Assembly: GCA_948567375.1 (NCBI GenBank)
Contig: OX419756.1
Span: forward strand, 61,854,552-61,918,551
From: Lunularia cruciata
Lineage: Eukaryota > Streptophyta > Marchantiopsida > Lunulariales > Lunulariaceae
Direction of reading: 5' to 3'
DNA length: 64,000 nt
Shown here: positions 35,944 through 47,640 of the stretch, one piece after another
Numbering within the stretch: position 1 is the first letter of the stretch
How the letters are laid out: every line of letters begins with the position of its first letter
The notes under the pieces: generated by a model
What the model was told of the DNA's origin: nothing
What the model saw: only the letters and a program-made list of their open reading frames with translations
Databases searched by the model: none
Program-made: the position numbers and the translations under genes

Positions 35944-36776
35944 TTTTGGTTGATCAAGGTATAGAGTTCTTGGGGGAGAGGTCTTGTGTGGTTGATTGAT
36001 CATTGTACTACCTCTCGAGATCACCCTAAGGCAGATGGCTTAGCAAAGAGAGTGGTTCAAACAATGAAGAGAGGATTGCAAAAGTATGGTTTGTAGAGAG
36101 CCCACTTGGGAGATTGGGATCTCTAGTTACCTTGGTTGGCCATGGGCTATCGGTTTAGTTGGCAAGCCTCCTTAGCATCCTTCTCTCCTTACTTTCTACT
36201 CTAGATTTACCTACAACCATTTGTCAAGATGCTATTGTAGTGTTGGACTTAGATAATCCTGATGTATGGATGAGCACATGTTCTCAATAGGCAGAAATCT
36301 TTCAAAGAGCGATGTAGATGGCCTTTGAGAACTTGGCAATTGCTCAACATAAGGATACCTTATGTTATGATACCATTTGACAAGGAGGTTATAGACCCTC
36401 GATACATCAATTTCATCCAAGTGACTATGTATATCTATAACAAACAGCCCTGACAACACTTGATGTTTCTATAAGCTGCACTATCTTCAGAATGCAGGAG
36501 GTTTTGCCATCTGAAGTCTTTGTGTTGGAAGGACATGATGGTGTTGTTTGGAAGGATCATGTTTGCAATTGTGTGCCATGCCACCTCCCAAACATTGATG
36601 GTACTATGGATCCAAGCTTGGCATTTATATGTGCAAGCTTGCGGTGTATGTTATCTGGCTCTTCTAGTGGAGCTGCTACTATGTTAGTGAGTGATAACTG
36701 TTCAAGAGGATGGCATATGGCATGTATGTTTCCTCCCCTCATGGTGGTTCCTCAAGGACAATGATTATATGCTAGA
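35944..36776 (+). pseudogene. Copy beta: integrase core to PHD finger remnant
   Basis: Continues beta after the family B insertion and parallels alpha 53093-53960. The integrase core (catalytic TDQG/ERVVQ-equivalent region at 35945-36070) is readable with stops. The frame 36492-36764 carries the module before the PHD finger and the finger itself. There, several zinc ligands have decayed: RCMLSG for CMLCG and VSDNCSRGWHMAC for VCDSC. The two copies therefore share the integrase-PHD arrangement, so it is ancestral to the family. Confidence 0.85.
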
Positions 36777-37626
36777 TGTACTTGACCTATAGCTAGTTTT
36801 TCTTAATATGGTATAGATTGCAGACAAGCAACTAACAATGGGGCTTGATAGCACCTGGCCTCTTGATCTTTTGCCCACCATAAGGTATACCATATACTTG
36901 GAGCAGATTGCTATCTAGTGTTAGAGGGGCCTAACCGCCAACTAAGGGAATGATTGTGGTACTTTATAGTCCATGTATGACTTATGTGTGAGTTGTGCTT
37001 CTAAAGTGTGTGATGTTGACTATGATGTATGTTGTGTAGCAATGTGTATACGCGCAACAACTATCATGCCATTTGTAGCTTCACATCTTGATTGCTTGGA
37101 CATTGGAATAGTAGTGATAGTAGTTAGAGGTATTTTGGTTGTTACTCATAGATACTTTCCAATGGTCTGATTTTGTGTTTTAGGTACTAATTGCATGGTG
37201 GGGCCCCCTATCACGTGCATCATTTGCACCGTCAGGTGTGCTGTCAGCAGGACCATTGGTGTGAGACCTAGGTTGAAGTTAGGAGTATGACCTGGGAGTG
37301 CAACCTAGGAGTGCAGTTCTAGAGAGCTCACTTCTCTATTGTTGAGCCTTTGAGTTCCTGGCTAGAGTGGATAGAAAGTTGGCAACCATCACATGGAGTC
37401 TCTTAGCTAGAGGGAGTGTGGCTTGATTGTAATTAGGGCCTAGTTGTTGGCATATTATTGAGTGAGAGATCAAGTACTGATCTGATTGAGTATGATTTGA
37501 GTTGTGTAATTGAACTGATATTGTGGTACTTTAGAGTCCATGTATGACTTACGTGTGAGTTGTGCTTTTATAGTGTGTGATGTTGACAGTGAAGTATGTT
37601 GTGTAGTGATGTGTATACAAAAAACA
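36777..37626 (+). repeat. Copy beta 3' end with repeats in order B1-A2-B2
   Basis: After 170 bases of non-coding sequence and a purine tract (ACTAAGGGAATGA), segment B1 starts TGTGGTACTTTATAG (36955-37061). Segment A2 (37062-37521, starting TATCATGCCATTTG) is the counterpart of alpha's 5' segment at 44891. It is followed by a second B (37522-37626, TGTGGTACTTTAGAG). So B occurs on both sides of A here, whereas alpha has A at its left end and B at its right end. Confidence 0.85.
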
Positions 37627-39605
37627 AAGACTACAAGAGGATCAAAGCAAGAAAGCTAAAGTTAATGCATATAGATGTGAATAGCCCAACTCCAATTGAG
37701 TCACTTGGAGGATCTCACTACTACATCATCTTTACAGTTGATGCTACTAAGAAGGTATGGGTTTAATTTTTGAAAAATAGATGTATTTAGTGTTTTTAAG
37801 CAATGGATGTTTGAGGTTGAAAACCAATCAGGTTTAAAAATCAAGTGCTTGAAATCTGATAATCATGGAGAGTATAGTAGTAATGAGTTTAGAGAGTACT
37901 ATGTAGGGGATGGGACCATAATGATCAAAACTGTCCCTAAGACACCACAAAAAAAAGATATGATGAATGCTTGAATAGAACTCTCAATGAGAGAGCTAGA
38001 TGCATGAGACAACAAACAAGGTTGCCAAAAGTATTTTGGGCAAATACAGTCAACACAACTGCATACTTCATCAATGAAAGACCCTTTGCCCCTTTGGCAT
38101 TCAAGATCCTTGAGGAGGAATTGTCAAGATAGAAGGTGAATCTCTTGCACTTAAGAACCTTTGGTTATGTCCCGTATGCAAAGATTCTAGATAGTAATAG
38201 GAACAAGCTTGATTAAAAATCAAAGAAATATTTCTTCATTGGATATGGATTAGAAAACATGGGTTATTGTCTTTGGAATGAAGATGATTGAAAAGTGCTC
38301 AGAAGTAGAGATGGCATTTTCCATGACAATTTTGTGTACAAGATAAGCTTGGATCATGTTTTGAGGTCATAAAAAAAAAACATCAAGAAGAAATAGTGTT
38401 AGAAGACATTTTAGAGAATAATGTTTTAGGAAATAGGAGTTTAGTAGAAACTAGAGATATCATACCAGATCCAATCAAACCCTTAACTGATTTGAGGAGA
38501 TCTACAAGATTGTATGAATTGGTAGAGAGGTATTCTCCATCCATGTATTACATACTACAAAAAGAAAATGGTGAACCTAAGTGCTACATAGAGGCAATAT
38601 AAAAGGATGACTCATTGTAGTGAGAGCTTGGAATGAAGGAAGAGATGTCATCCTTAGAGAAGAATGAGACTTGGTCATTGACCAAGCTACTAGAGGGAAA
38701 GAAAGTATTGCATAACAAATGGGTGTACATAGTCAAAGAAGAACAGGATGGAAGCAAGCAGTACAAGGCCAGACTTATGGCAAAAGGTTTCTAACAAAGC
38801 CAATCTATACCTTTGGTAAACCAAAGGTAAAGAATATAATGAGATTTTCTCTCCCGTAGTTAAGATGAATACTATCATATTAGTCTTAAGTCTTGTGACT
38901 ACAAAGGATTTACATCTAGAATAGCAAGTTGTAAAAACAACATTTCTACATGGAGATCTTGAGGAGGATGTCTATATGACACAACTTGAGGAAGGGTCAT
39001 TTCAAATCACTAAGAAAGGGGATATTGTTTGCAATTTGAAAAAGAGTCTCTATGGTTTGAAACAAGCTCTTGTATATTGGTAGTTGAAAGTCAATGGCTA
39101 TATGACCAACAATGGTTACACCATATGCAAAATGGATCATTGCTGCTATATTAAGTCATTTGTTGATTCATACATCATCTTGCTACTTGATGTTGGTGAT
39201 ATATGGTTGTTGGACCCAACACAAGGGAAATCAACTAGCTTAAGTATCAATTAACTGATATATTTGAGATGAAAGACCTAGGTCCTTCACAACATATACA
39301 TGGAATGAGGATTCAAAAAATACAAATTTGCATGTGTTTTTAGGTTATCTTAAGAGAAATACATCAAGAAGTTGATGGAAAAATTTGGTTTATAAAATGA
39401 TACAATTTGAACCACTCCGTTGGGAAGTCACTTTCATGTTGGTACTTGAAGTGACATTAGTGACATGAAGTGACACTTTAGGCCGGTGCCTGAAGTAAAC
39501 ATTGTTGGAGTTAACAATCTTGTACATATTTTTACCGAGGTAGTCATAATTGAGAAGCTCAAGCAATGCATAGTTGCAATAAGACTTCAAAGTCCATTGA
39601 TTTGA
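37627..39605 (+). pseudogene. Ty1/copia pol fragment, plus strand
   Basis: Integrase core at the start (readable ESLGGSHYYIIFTVDA and KQWMFEVENQSGLKIKCLKS), integrase C-terminal part near 37980-38220, a 68-codon open piece 38396-38602 (RRSTRLYELVERYSPSMYY) and RT to about 39400. The segment between RT and RNase H is deleted near 39420-39500, with the same GAAGTGAC-rich filler as at 6890-6965. Broken by many stops. Beta ends against its left side and gamma begins soon after its right side. Confidence 0.8.
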
Positions 39606-39650
39606 GAAGTCATATACTGCCATATACAAGCCATATACAAGAAGCCATAT

Positions 39651-40905
39651 ACAAACTATGGCTACTTGGATTGAGCAATTGGAACAAAGATTGGCTAGTA
39701 TGGCCATTGCTCAAATGAGATCAGATTTGGGTGTTGAGGCTTCCACCTCATATATTGGTGATAGAGATGCTTTGGACTTCATGTGCGGAGCAACACGGGT
39801 GGATGTATCTGTAGCAATAACTAGGATTGTAATTTGTGCTCCAAAGCCTAGAGGAGCATTAGTAGAGTTGGACCCACAGAGAAGAGGAGTTGGGAGACAG
39901 GTCAGACATCCCCAGTCTTTCATGCTCTCTAAGGCATTGCAGATAACATCCATGGCTCTTAGACGTCCCAATGTAGGTGTGGTAGGTGGTGATGGGGTGC
40001 ATGATAGACTATCTGCTAGTCAGCCACTTGCTACTACACAAATTGAGTCTAGTACAATGTTGGGGGTGGCTCAACTGATTATGTGTTGCCCTTTGTTTTC
40101 AACCAAGGACTTGTTTACATTGGGAGTTGACCAATCCTAGTGTTTCAGTTGCCTGCCATGCTTTGTGAGTAGTATGTAGGGATGATATGGTCCCTACTAC
40201 TAGAGCAAAGGTGATTGATAGTGGAGTTGACTTGGTTGAGGAGCATAGGATTTGCTCAACAACCAATGGTTTGTGGTATGTAGCAGCGGCCAGATTGGAA
40301 GAGGTGCCAACTAGACGGACCTTTGAGAGAGCACGGTTCACACCTAGTATTGTCCAATTGGATAACCAAAGGAGGATTTTCTGTTTTGTAGGACTTTTAG
40401 GGAAGATCTATACACCACAAAGAGTCTTATTAGACTTTGGTGCATAGCTCTTTATGTTGGGTTGTTGGTATAGGGTTACGGAAGACCGATGTGGAGAGGT
40501 GTCCATTTCAGATCCAAACATCTATAGGAGGTGGTTTGACATATTACATCACATGTGAAGAGCTAGTTGTTCAAATTCAGCTTGGTCATTTGATTGATAG
40601 CTTGGTAGTGAGAGCTCAAGCTATTGCGACAATAGTTGAGTCATATGATGTGCTAGTCGGTGGAGCAGTGCTATACTCCATGGGTTTCAGTATTGACTAT
40701 AGGAGGAGACAACCCCTATGGATCAGGTTAGCAATCTAGTGAGGGACAATTCTGTCGCCTACTAGTATGTTTTAATAGTGGTAGTCTTGGCTCACTATAA
40801 TTCAAGACCATGGCATCATCAATTTCAGCTTTCAATAGTTTTGTTACTTGGCCTGGTGAGTTATTGGAGGGGAATGCCCATGTAGAGGATACTTCAATAC
40901 TAGAG
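39651..40905 (+). pseudogene. Copy gamma: gag C-term, protease and linker
   Basis: Starts inside gag at the sequence equivalent to alpha 48058 (MATWIEQLEQRLASMAIAQ) and runs parallel to it. The open piece 39658-40140 is followed by a frameshift and the 40187-40447 frame. The protease loop is DFGA (alpha DSGA) and is followed by the same in-frame TAG as in alpha (40444-40446). The linker to the methyltransferase is open at 40810-41016, with TGG at the position where alpha has TGA. Confidence 0.85.
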
Positions 40906-42170
40906 GAGATCACTTGGATTAGGAGTATGAGCTGGATTGTTTCATCCACCTTGGATGTTCCTTTGTGGAGTTTAGAGGAGGCATTGCAGCAGCATGCATA
41001 TCAGTTAGTGCAGTAGGCTTGGAGTGGAGCCTTTGTACCACTAGCAGACCAATGTCAGGATGAGCCTCTAGAGTCAATCACCTTGACACCTTTGGATACC
41101 ACACTGATTGCTTGGCAGTATCCAATAGAGGGAGTATATCTATTGTAGTTGTTTGGTGGGATTAGCACTAGACTAGATGTGGTTCTACAGGCGGGTATAC
41201 GAGTATAGAGGTACTTGTATGTGGAGAGAGATGAGATTGCTAGGCAAGTCTCACTCCATCATGTGGCACACCTGGCCTATTGTTATCTTGAGTTATTACC
41301 AATGTCAGCAATTAGGGGTAACCAAAAGGGCCTACCAATAGAGATTTCCTTATTGGAAGCGGATGATCTGGAGAGGCATGGGCCAATCCATTTGGTGATT
41401 TCTGGATGGCCATGTTAGGGACATATGCATGTTGGCCGTGGTTTGGGTCTTCAAGATCCTCATTTGGGTGTGTTTTGGGAGAGGTTACGGATACTTTGAT
41501 ATCTCCAAGTTTATCAGTCCGTTTTTCTAGCTTAAATGTTGGAGAACTTCTCTTTGATGGATGATTCTTGCACCTGGGTGGTGGTGTGTACACATCAGGT
41601 CCATTCTTGGATGTGACTTTTTGTTTTGTTAAATAAAGCTAGAGTGGGATCACGGGCTCATCATCTTTGTCTTTGGTTGACTAACCTCTTACCCAAAGAG
41701 GTTCTACTGCGTGCATATGATGGGATTGAACGACTAGACCACATCATTATTGATGACATCTTGGATGTTGTGCGTCAATCTCAAATAGAAGTAGTGGTTG
41801 ATAGATCACCGATGGCAATGATGAACCTAGTTGGATAGCCTAGAGCCGCTTTTACCACACTTATGAGTTTCCCAAGCTCTCATGCTTCTAAAGAGGGAGG
41901 TCTTGGACTAGTTTGGGACTCACAATTACAACAGTTGGTGGAGTCTAATGCCAATGAGAGAGAGCAAGCAATGGATTTTCACACAAGTATTAGCACTAAT
42001 CTAGTAGTGCCCAAGGTATCCAAGCATTAGGTGTTAGGTCAAGCTATGGAACTAAATTGTTTGACCTAGATTGTGAGCCTTGGCTTGGTAGAGTAGCGTA
42101 GGATGTGCTTGATATACATCACCACTTGGACACTTGTTAGCCTTGTGCCTATTGAGGCAATCTAGGCACA
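40906..42170 (+). pseudogene. Copy gamma: DNMT3-like methyltransferase domain, decayed
   Basis: Base-by-base counterpart of alpha 49340-50600. Motif I reads LFGGISTRLDVVLQAGI, so one glycine of the SAM loop is lost. The catalytic motif is GWPC followed by a TAG at 41416-41418 where alpha has PCQ. The motif VI position still has a Glu codon (GAG 41542-41544) that is Lys in alpha. Motif VIII (RVGSRAHHLCLW) and motif X (VLGQAMELNC) are visible. About nine stops make it inactive. It shows that the methyltransferase belongs to the element family. Confidence 0.88.
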
Positions 42171-42884
42171 TGCTGGGGGCGATGGACCAAGTAGACATAG
42201 GACACAAGCAGTAGCTACTAGGGAGAATGGTCTACTTGGAGTCCACTTAGGTGAGCGTGGGCTACTTGGATTACACCCTTGGTCTATTGGGATGCTGTTA
42301 GAGGATGTGTGGAGCTTGCAGCCATAGTGGAGGGAGATTTTCACACAAAGGTTGGGACTTCTAGTGGTTGGGAGCATGACACTTTTGCTTCCAAGGGTCC
42401 AGTGTAGCAACTAGTTAGTAAGTCTTCCACTCCTACAATAGTTATAGAGGATACTTGGGAGCCAGATCTTGGACCCAAGCTTACAAGAGAATAAAGATAA
42501 AGAGTTTGGAGGTTCTTGAGGAGCTACATGAGTTGTTTTGCCTTTAGTATAAAGGAATTGGGTACTCTAAAAGGACATGGTATTTGGATTCAGCTTACTA
42601 CCAATACACCAATTTTCCAATGTCCTTATTGATATAGTGATATGGAGAGGACATTGATTTAGAGTAGAGTTGGAGTAGAGACCTTTTTGAGGCTAGTTTG
42701 GTGGAGATTTCATATAGAGAGTATGCATCAACAATAGTGATGCCAGCCAAGAAGGATATGCATAGCAACTACACAAATAGGCAAATGTGTGGAGATTACC
42801 ATCATATTAACCGATAAATTAAGGTTGATTGGTATGCCATGCCTACACTGGAGGAAATCTTTGATGTGATTGGGCATCCTTCTT
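42171..42884 (+). pseudogene. Copy gamma: methyltransferase-RT linker and RT N-terminus
   Basis: The frame passes from the methyltransferase into the linker without the break seen in alpha, then loses one base near 42285. UAG at 42415-42417 sits at the same place as alpha's 50842, followed by CAACTA. RT fingers follow (MPAKKDMHSNYT, CGDYHHINR) and end at 42884, where the minus-strand family B remnant begins. The homologous sequence resumes at 58012 with about 35 bases missing. Confidence 0.85.
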
Positions 42885-44890
42885 TGGAACAAATAGTACT
42901 GGTGCTCCCCAAGAAGAGGTACTATATCATATGAAATCCTTCTCCAACAACTCTGTAAGCGTTGTTCACAACTCCTCCAACTCCTTTGGTGAGAGCCAAT
43001 AGATCGGTCTACTCATTGGAGTACTCCCTGGCAATAACTCTATCTTGAAGGGCATACCTCAATTGGAGGGTAATCCCTTTGGCAAATCATCTAGAAACAC
43101 GTCTGCAAACTCTTGAACTATCCAATCAACCATTGCTTGATGAGGCTCTTGGCCCTCCTCAGATTGTTCTTGTGCAATCTGCTTGATCCACACCACAAAT
43201 ACAGACTTATCTTCCTTTAAAGCTTGCTCTATGGCTGCTTTACTAACAAAATTTGCTTCTAGGGACTCATCTCTCTTCCAAGCTTGCTCCATGGTTGCCT
43301 TCTTTGCAAACTTCCCATTTTGGGACTCATCTCCCTTCCAGATTCACTCTATGGCTGCCTTCTTGACAAATTTCTCATCTTGAGACTGACTATTCTTAGG
43401 TGTCTTACTCAAAGGTTCCAAACAACCTAATCAGAAATTCTTACCTTAGTGTTGTACTTGAATTTGTCATTGGGTCCAATCAAATTGAACATTGTGACGT
43501 TCAAGCCAAGGTAAACCCAAAATGATATCATAATGTAGAGGTGCCACTACAAACCTCATACACTCCAAATAATCCTTCCCTATCTTGAAGGTAACAAGAT
43601 GTGAGGTGCGGAAAGCAGAACCCTTTCTACCATCCGCCATCATCAAACTTCTACCAAACATTGGTTTGATAGGAATACCCAATTCCTTTGCTACTTGCAT
43701 AAACATGCAATTCTATGAACTTCCAGAATCAACCAAAATCCTACAACCCCAATTAGATATCATACCTTGCAAGTGAAGCAAACTTATATAAGTCAAGCCT
43801 TCAATACCATTGGAACAAATCAAGCTCCTAGTAGGTGGGCCAAAATCTCCTACTAGGATTCCTTGTTTCCTTGATCATTTTGTTCCATAATCTCTATTTG
43901 GGCAACTTGTTTTGGTTGCCCATTCCTAAGAGGGCATTCAGTAATGCGATGTCCAATTTGGCAAAAATATAAACAATCTCTATTTTGTTGCAATCTTTCT
44001 CTATCCGCTATACCAAGTAGTCTCTATTTGATAGCATCAATCTCCATTGGTTTTGGTTCTTCCACTTGTGCATAGTGTACTGGTAGGCCTTGTGTAGATC
44101 AAGGGCAAGACCAAGTTGTTGCAATCAAGGAATTAAAGCGCTTAGCCAATTGCATGACCTTTTCTACATTTTGTGGTTCATGCATGGTCACCTCCAATTT
44201 GGTTTGGGACTTCAATCCCTATACAAATTGATCCAAAACTTCACCTTCTTGTATATCTGAAATATGCATGATGATGTTCTGAAATTGTGTGATTTAGCTC
44301 CTTATTGAGCCAACTTGCTTCAACTCCGCCAATTTATCTCGTGCGGCACGGGTGGCATTTATAGTTTGAAAGTGATCCAATATTGCATCCTTGAACTCTA
44401 CCCATGTCAAAATTGGTGCAACAATCTGTCTTTCAACTTACTCCACTCAAAATTGCCACCAAAGTTTTGCCTCACCATCTAGTTGGCTAGAGGCCAAGAG
44501 AATCTATTTCCGTTCATTTTGAAGATTGGTGGCTTCAAAGTAACATTTGTAGTCAAACACAAAATTCTCCTTGTGCCCAGAAGATTCTTGCCTTGAAACA
44601 CCTTGGGTTTTGGAAATTGAATGCAATCTTCTCCATCTCAAATTGGTGCTCTCTCTATTTGTTCTTGTCGTTGCTGATCTTGTTCATCCAGCAATTAAGT
44701 CAGGTGCTCAATTTATTGCTGCATTGCAAGGATGAGGTCCGTTATTGCCGCCATAGCTATTACTCTATCCCACTACTCCCACTTTATCTAATTGATTAAC
44801 ATATAGATGCAACACATCCACCGTTCCCCATAAGTTACAACCAGAGGTATCAAGGGTCCTCAGAGATGGTGATCATATGTAGAAAATCTT
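42885..44890 (-). pseudogene. Second family B copy: gag, protease and RT N-term
   Basis: The minus strand carries a zinc knuckle remnant near 43925-43975 (QIGHRITECP). The retropepsin end is at 43467-43706 (DIILGLPWLERHN). The RT-proximal linker is at 43059-43292 (EFADVFLDDLPKGLPSN). RT breaks off at 42885 against gamma, so its integrase and left LTR are deleted. Its 5' leader is split by alpha at 44890/54231 and its LTR lies at 54358-58011. Inserted in gamma. Confidence 0.82.
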
Positions 44891-45340
44891 TGTCACGCCA
44901 TTTGTAGTTCCGCGTCTAGATGCTCGGACACTGGAGTTCTAGTGATAGTAGTTAGAGTTATTTCAGTAGTATCTCAGAGACTACTTTCCGACAGTCAGAT
45001 TTGGTGTTCGGGGTATTGACTTCACGGTGGGGCCCACCGTCACTTTGCACCGTTTGCACCGTCGAGTGTGCCGTCAGCAGGACCGTTAGGGTTTCAGGGC
45101 TAGCTCGAGTCCAGGGGTATAGTTTCAAAGTAAGCTCCAGAGAGCTCACTTCTCTGATGTTGAGCCTTCGAGTTCCTAGCTATGGTGGACAGAGGCAGGC
45201 GAGCATCACCTAGATTCTCTATGCTTGAGTAGGTGTGGCTTGACTGTAATCAATGCCCAGTTGTTGGCAGTTTATAGAGTGACAGATCAAGTACTGATTT
45301 GAGTTGAGTTGAGTGGAGAATGTTAAGCAATCTGATTACA
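44891..45340 (+). repeat. Terminal segment A1 of alpha
   Basis: Starts TGTCACGCCATTTGTAG and matches segment A2 of beta (37062-37521) to about ..CTGA at 45335. It carries CpG-rich motifs (GCACCGTTTGCACCGTCG) that are TG/CA in beta. A candidate primer site follows at once, so A behaves like the R-U5 side of an LTR although it stands at the very left end of the insertion. Confidence 0.85.
45024..45040. promoter_or_regulatory. GC-rich inverted repeat in segment A1
   Basis: ACGGTGGG and CCCACCGT, perfect 8-base arms around one G. The beta copy has lost the symmetry. It could be a protein-binding site or RNA hairpin within the LTR-like segment. No function is shown by the sequence. Confidence 0.5.
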
Positions 45341-45346
45341 TCAGAG
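45336..45346 (+). other. Candidate primer binding site of alpha
   Basis: TTACATCAGAG agrees with the initiator-Met site TGGTATCAGAG at 8 of 11 positions, including the core ATCAGAG, and lies exactly where segment A ends. Degenerate, so only moderately convincing. Confidence 0.45.
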
Positions 45347-46556
45347 AAGTGAAGTCAGGGGGAAATTGGGTGCAGGAACGTTGAGTGTTGGTGGTATCTC
45401 CAAGCTCGGTGGATCGTGGTAGCTCGATTCAAGTTCTGTGTTTCCCTAGTGTGCAGAAGCTCGTTCAGTTGATGCAGATTTGGCAGTTAGGCGGACGGTG
45501 TGCGGAAGCGCTGGCCAAATTTTGAGCAAAGAAGGAGCAATTTTTGAGCAGTGTTGTGATTTTGAGCTCAGGAGGTGAAGGCAGGACCAATCTGCTGCGA
45601 GTTGGGCTCAGAAAGTGAAATTGAAGGTGGAGTTGGGAAGCTCTTCTCATGAAATTATGATTTTGAAAAACCCGTTTTGTCAATTTGGCTCAAGTGGAAA
45701 GTTAGCGGGGGATTTGGCGAACATCCATCTTTAGGGTTTACGTCAGATTTTGGGCCAGAATTGGAGGAGTTTCGCTGTTTGGCCAGATTTGGAGAAGTTT
45801 TGCTAGTTTGGAGGAGTTTCACAGATTTGGAGAAGTTTTGCCAATTTTGGAGGAGGTTCAAAGTGGCAACAAGAAAGGCCTCATTTGGGCGTTTAGAGGC
45901 TTCAAGGCATAGGGCGAGAGGCTACGAAGGGCCAGAAGGGCCATCAAGCCAGGTTGCTGGCGTGAGACTAGCTAGTTTAAAGTAGATCTTGGTCATTGGT
46001 TGGCAAAATCTGCCTTTCCTGCTAGATTGTGCGCAACAGGGTTTGACCCCTAGATCTCTTGTTCCTAGACTGGTGCCCTAGCCAACTGGTCCACCCTCAC
46101 TTGTTGTCCTAGTGACTGCGCCACTGTTATCTATACACATGTAGCTTTGGCTAGGAGAGGCAGTTTGATCCCATTCTTGGTGATCCTTGTAGCTTAGGAC
46201 TTAATGACGAACTACTCTTATGTCAAATGCCAAATGGTGGCAGAGTCAATCCCGTGTTGTGTTATGAGATGGAGGGTTTTTGTTTAGATTTCTTGTGATT
46301 GGATCCCCTCCATTCTCTGCTTCCTATTTGTGCACCACTTGTGTGAGGTGCCCTGACTTTTGACGTTGGTGCTCTGGTGTGCTCTCGGTGGTGAGGTTGG
46401 AGTGATGACCAATCAAACTACCTTTGTTTCTCTCCGGTGAGGCAGGAAGTGATGACCTGCAGACCGTGAGAGTGCGTGTTATGATGGCAGGTTACAGGTT
46501 GCTCTTCCCCTAGTGTAGTTATCTCGGTTAGAGTTACATTAGTGGGTGGTGTCTAG
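45347..46556 (+). other. Alpha 5' leader
   Basis: 1.2 kb between the candidate primer site and gag without recognisable coding. A 102-codon open stretch at 45677-45985 is a low-complexity product of short GGAGGAGTTT/GGAGAAGTTTT repeats. A tRNA-like segment lies within it (separate entry). Confidence 0.55.
46036..46125 (-). ncRNA. tRNA-derived segment (possible SINE head or tRNA relic)
   Basis: The minus strand contains TGGACCAGTTGGCTAGGGC, an excellent A-box-like D-arm. About 35 bases later comes GGTCAAACCC, resembling a B box, with GGAACAAGAGATCTAGG between them as in an anticodon arm. A second A-box-like GTGGCGCAGTCACTAGG lies just upstream at 46106-46123. No clean acceptor stem can be formed, so this is not called as a functional tRNA gene. 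Confidence 0.4.
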
Positions 46557-47640
46557 TTGGTGTTGGCACGTGGTGGTGTTGGCACTTGGTGGGGCACTTG
46601 CGGTTGCGACTTGCGGTTGCAGTTGGTGGTTTGGGTTTGCTGTTGCAGTTACGTGGTCACAACGGAGTTCTTTGGAGATTCCAAAGGAGTTAGCCTTGCA
46701 GTACGCAGTGGGTTTACTCGGAGTGGTGCTCGGTATCAGCCTGTATCTCAGGTCCCAGTGAGGGAGGAGATTGACTCTGAGTTGGAGTTCGACACAGGAG
46801 TTGATTCAGTTGAGAGTGCACTTGGTGTGTCCGCACCGTTGTTGTGGGACATGGACGAGATTTATGGGGCCTCTAAAGGCCCTAGGCATTACTCTGGTAC
46901 AATGGGTACCATTGAGTTGGATGACTTCATCCAGGATTTTGATAGTTGGTGTGATCTGCAACAGATGCGGAACCCGACTTTGTTCACACCCTTCATGGCA
47001 TGGAAGGGGTTATTTCAGCATCTGGAGGGTCCGCCGATGGATGATTACCATGAGTTCAGAAGAGCTCATTTGGAGGAGATTGAGTTATGGAGACAGTATT
47101 GGTCTCCACACTATGTCTCCATCACTTCAGGCTCGGTGGCCAAGAGTAGATCAGTTGTACCCACGAGTTCTAGCTCGAGTAGTGTTGGTGGAGCTAGTGG
47201 AGGTGCACTAGCTAGAGATAGTGCTACTACGAGTGGAGGTACCGCTGCAGGAGGTGGTGTGGTACCGGGGTTTAACCCCATGGTGGAGTTCTTCCTATGT
47301 TTGAGGCAGAACTACCAGGGAGTGCGGACTGACAAGCTGAGGAGCTTATAGGAGCTCCAGCGGAAGGCTGGAGAGAGCCTACACGAGGCATACACTTGCA
47401 TGAGGCTGCTGATCAGTTTCACTCAGGGAGTTACTGAGGCCCAGGCAGTCCAGTTTTGGTATGGGATATTGGACAGGGAGTTGCGATGTAGAGTTCGTGA
47501 TGCTACGTTGTTGCAGGCTACTTTGCCCACTTTGGCAGTAGTCTTTGGTTTGGCTGAGCGTATTGAGCTCAACATGGTGGAGGAGAGAGTGGTGACAGCT
47601 AGATTTGGTAGAGACATCTCATCCACGGTTGTGACTTCTT
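46557..47640 (+). pseudogene. Alpha gag, capsid region
   Basis: Frame 46557-47351 reads through capsid-like sequence (MDEIYGASKGPRHYSGTM, DDFIQDFDSWCDLQQM, MAWKGLFQHLEGPPMDDYHEF). It stops at TAG 47349 and continues in the same frame (ESLHEAYTCMRLL, AVQFWYGILDRELR) to about 47630. There an indel shifts it. The structural protein would assemble the particle. The true start is unsure; the Met at the MDEIYG sequence is also plausible. A Gly/Ser/Thr-rich hinge lies at about residues 205-235. Confidence 0.7.

Noticed and set aside
45677-45985. 102-codon frame in the alpha leader
   Set aside because: Built from short GGAG-type repeats, without similarity to gag or any domain.
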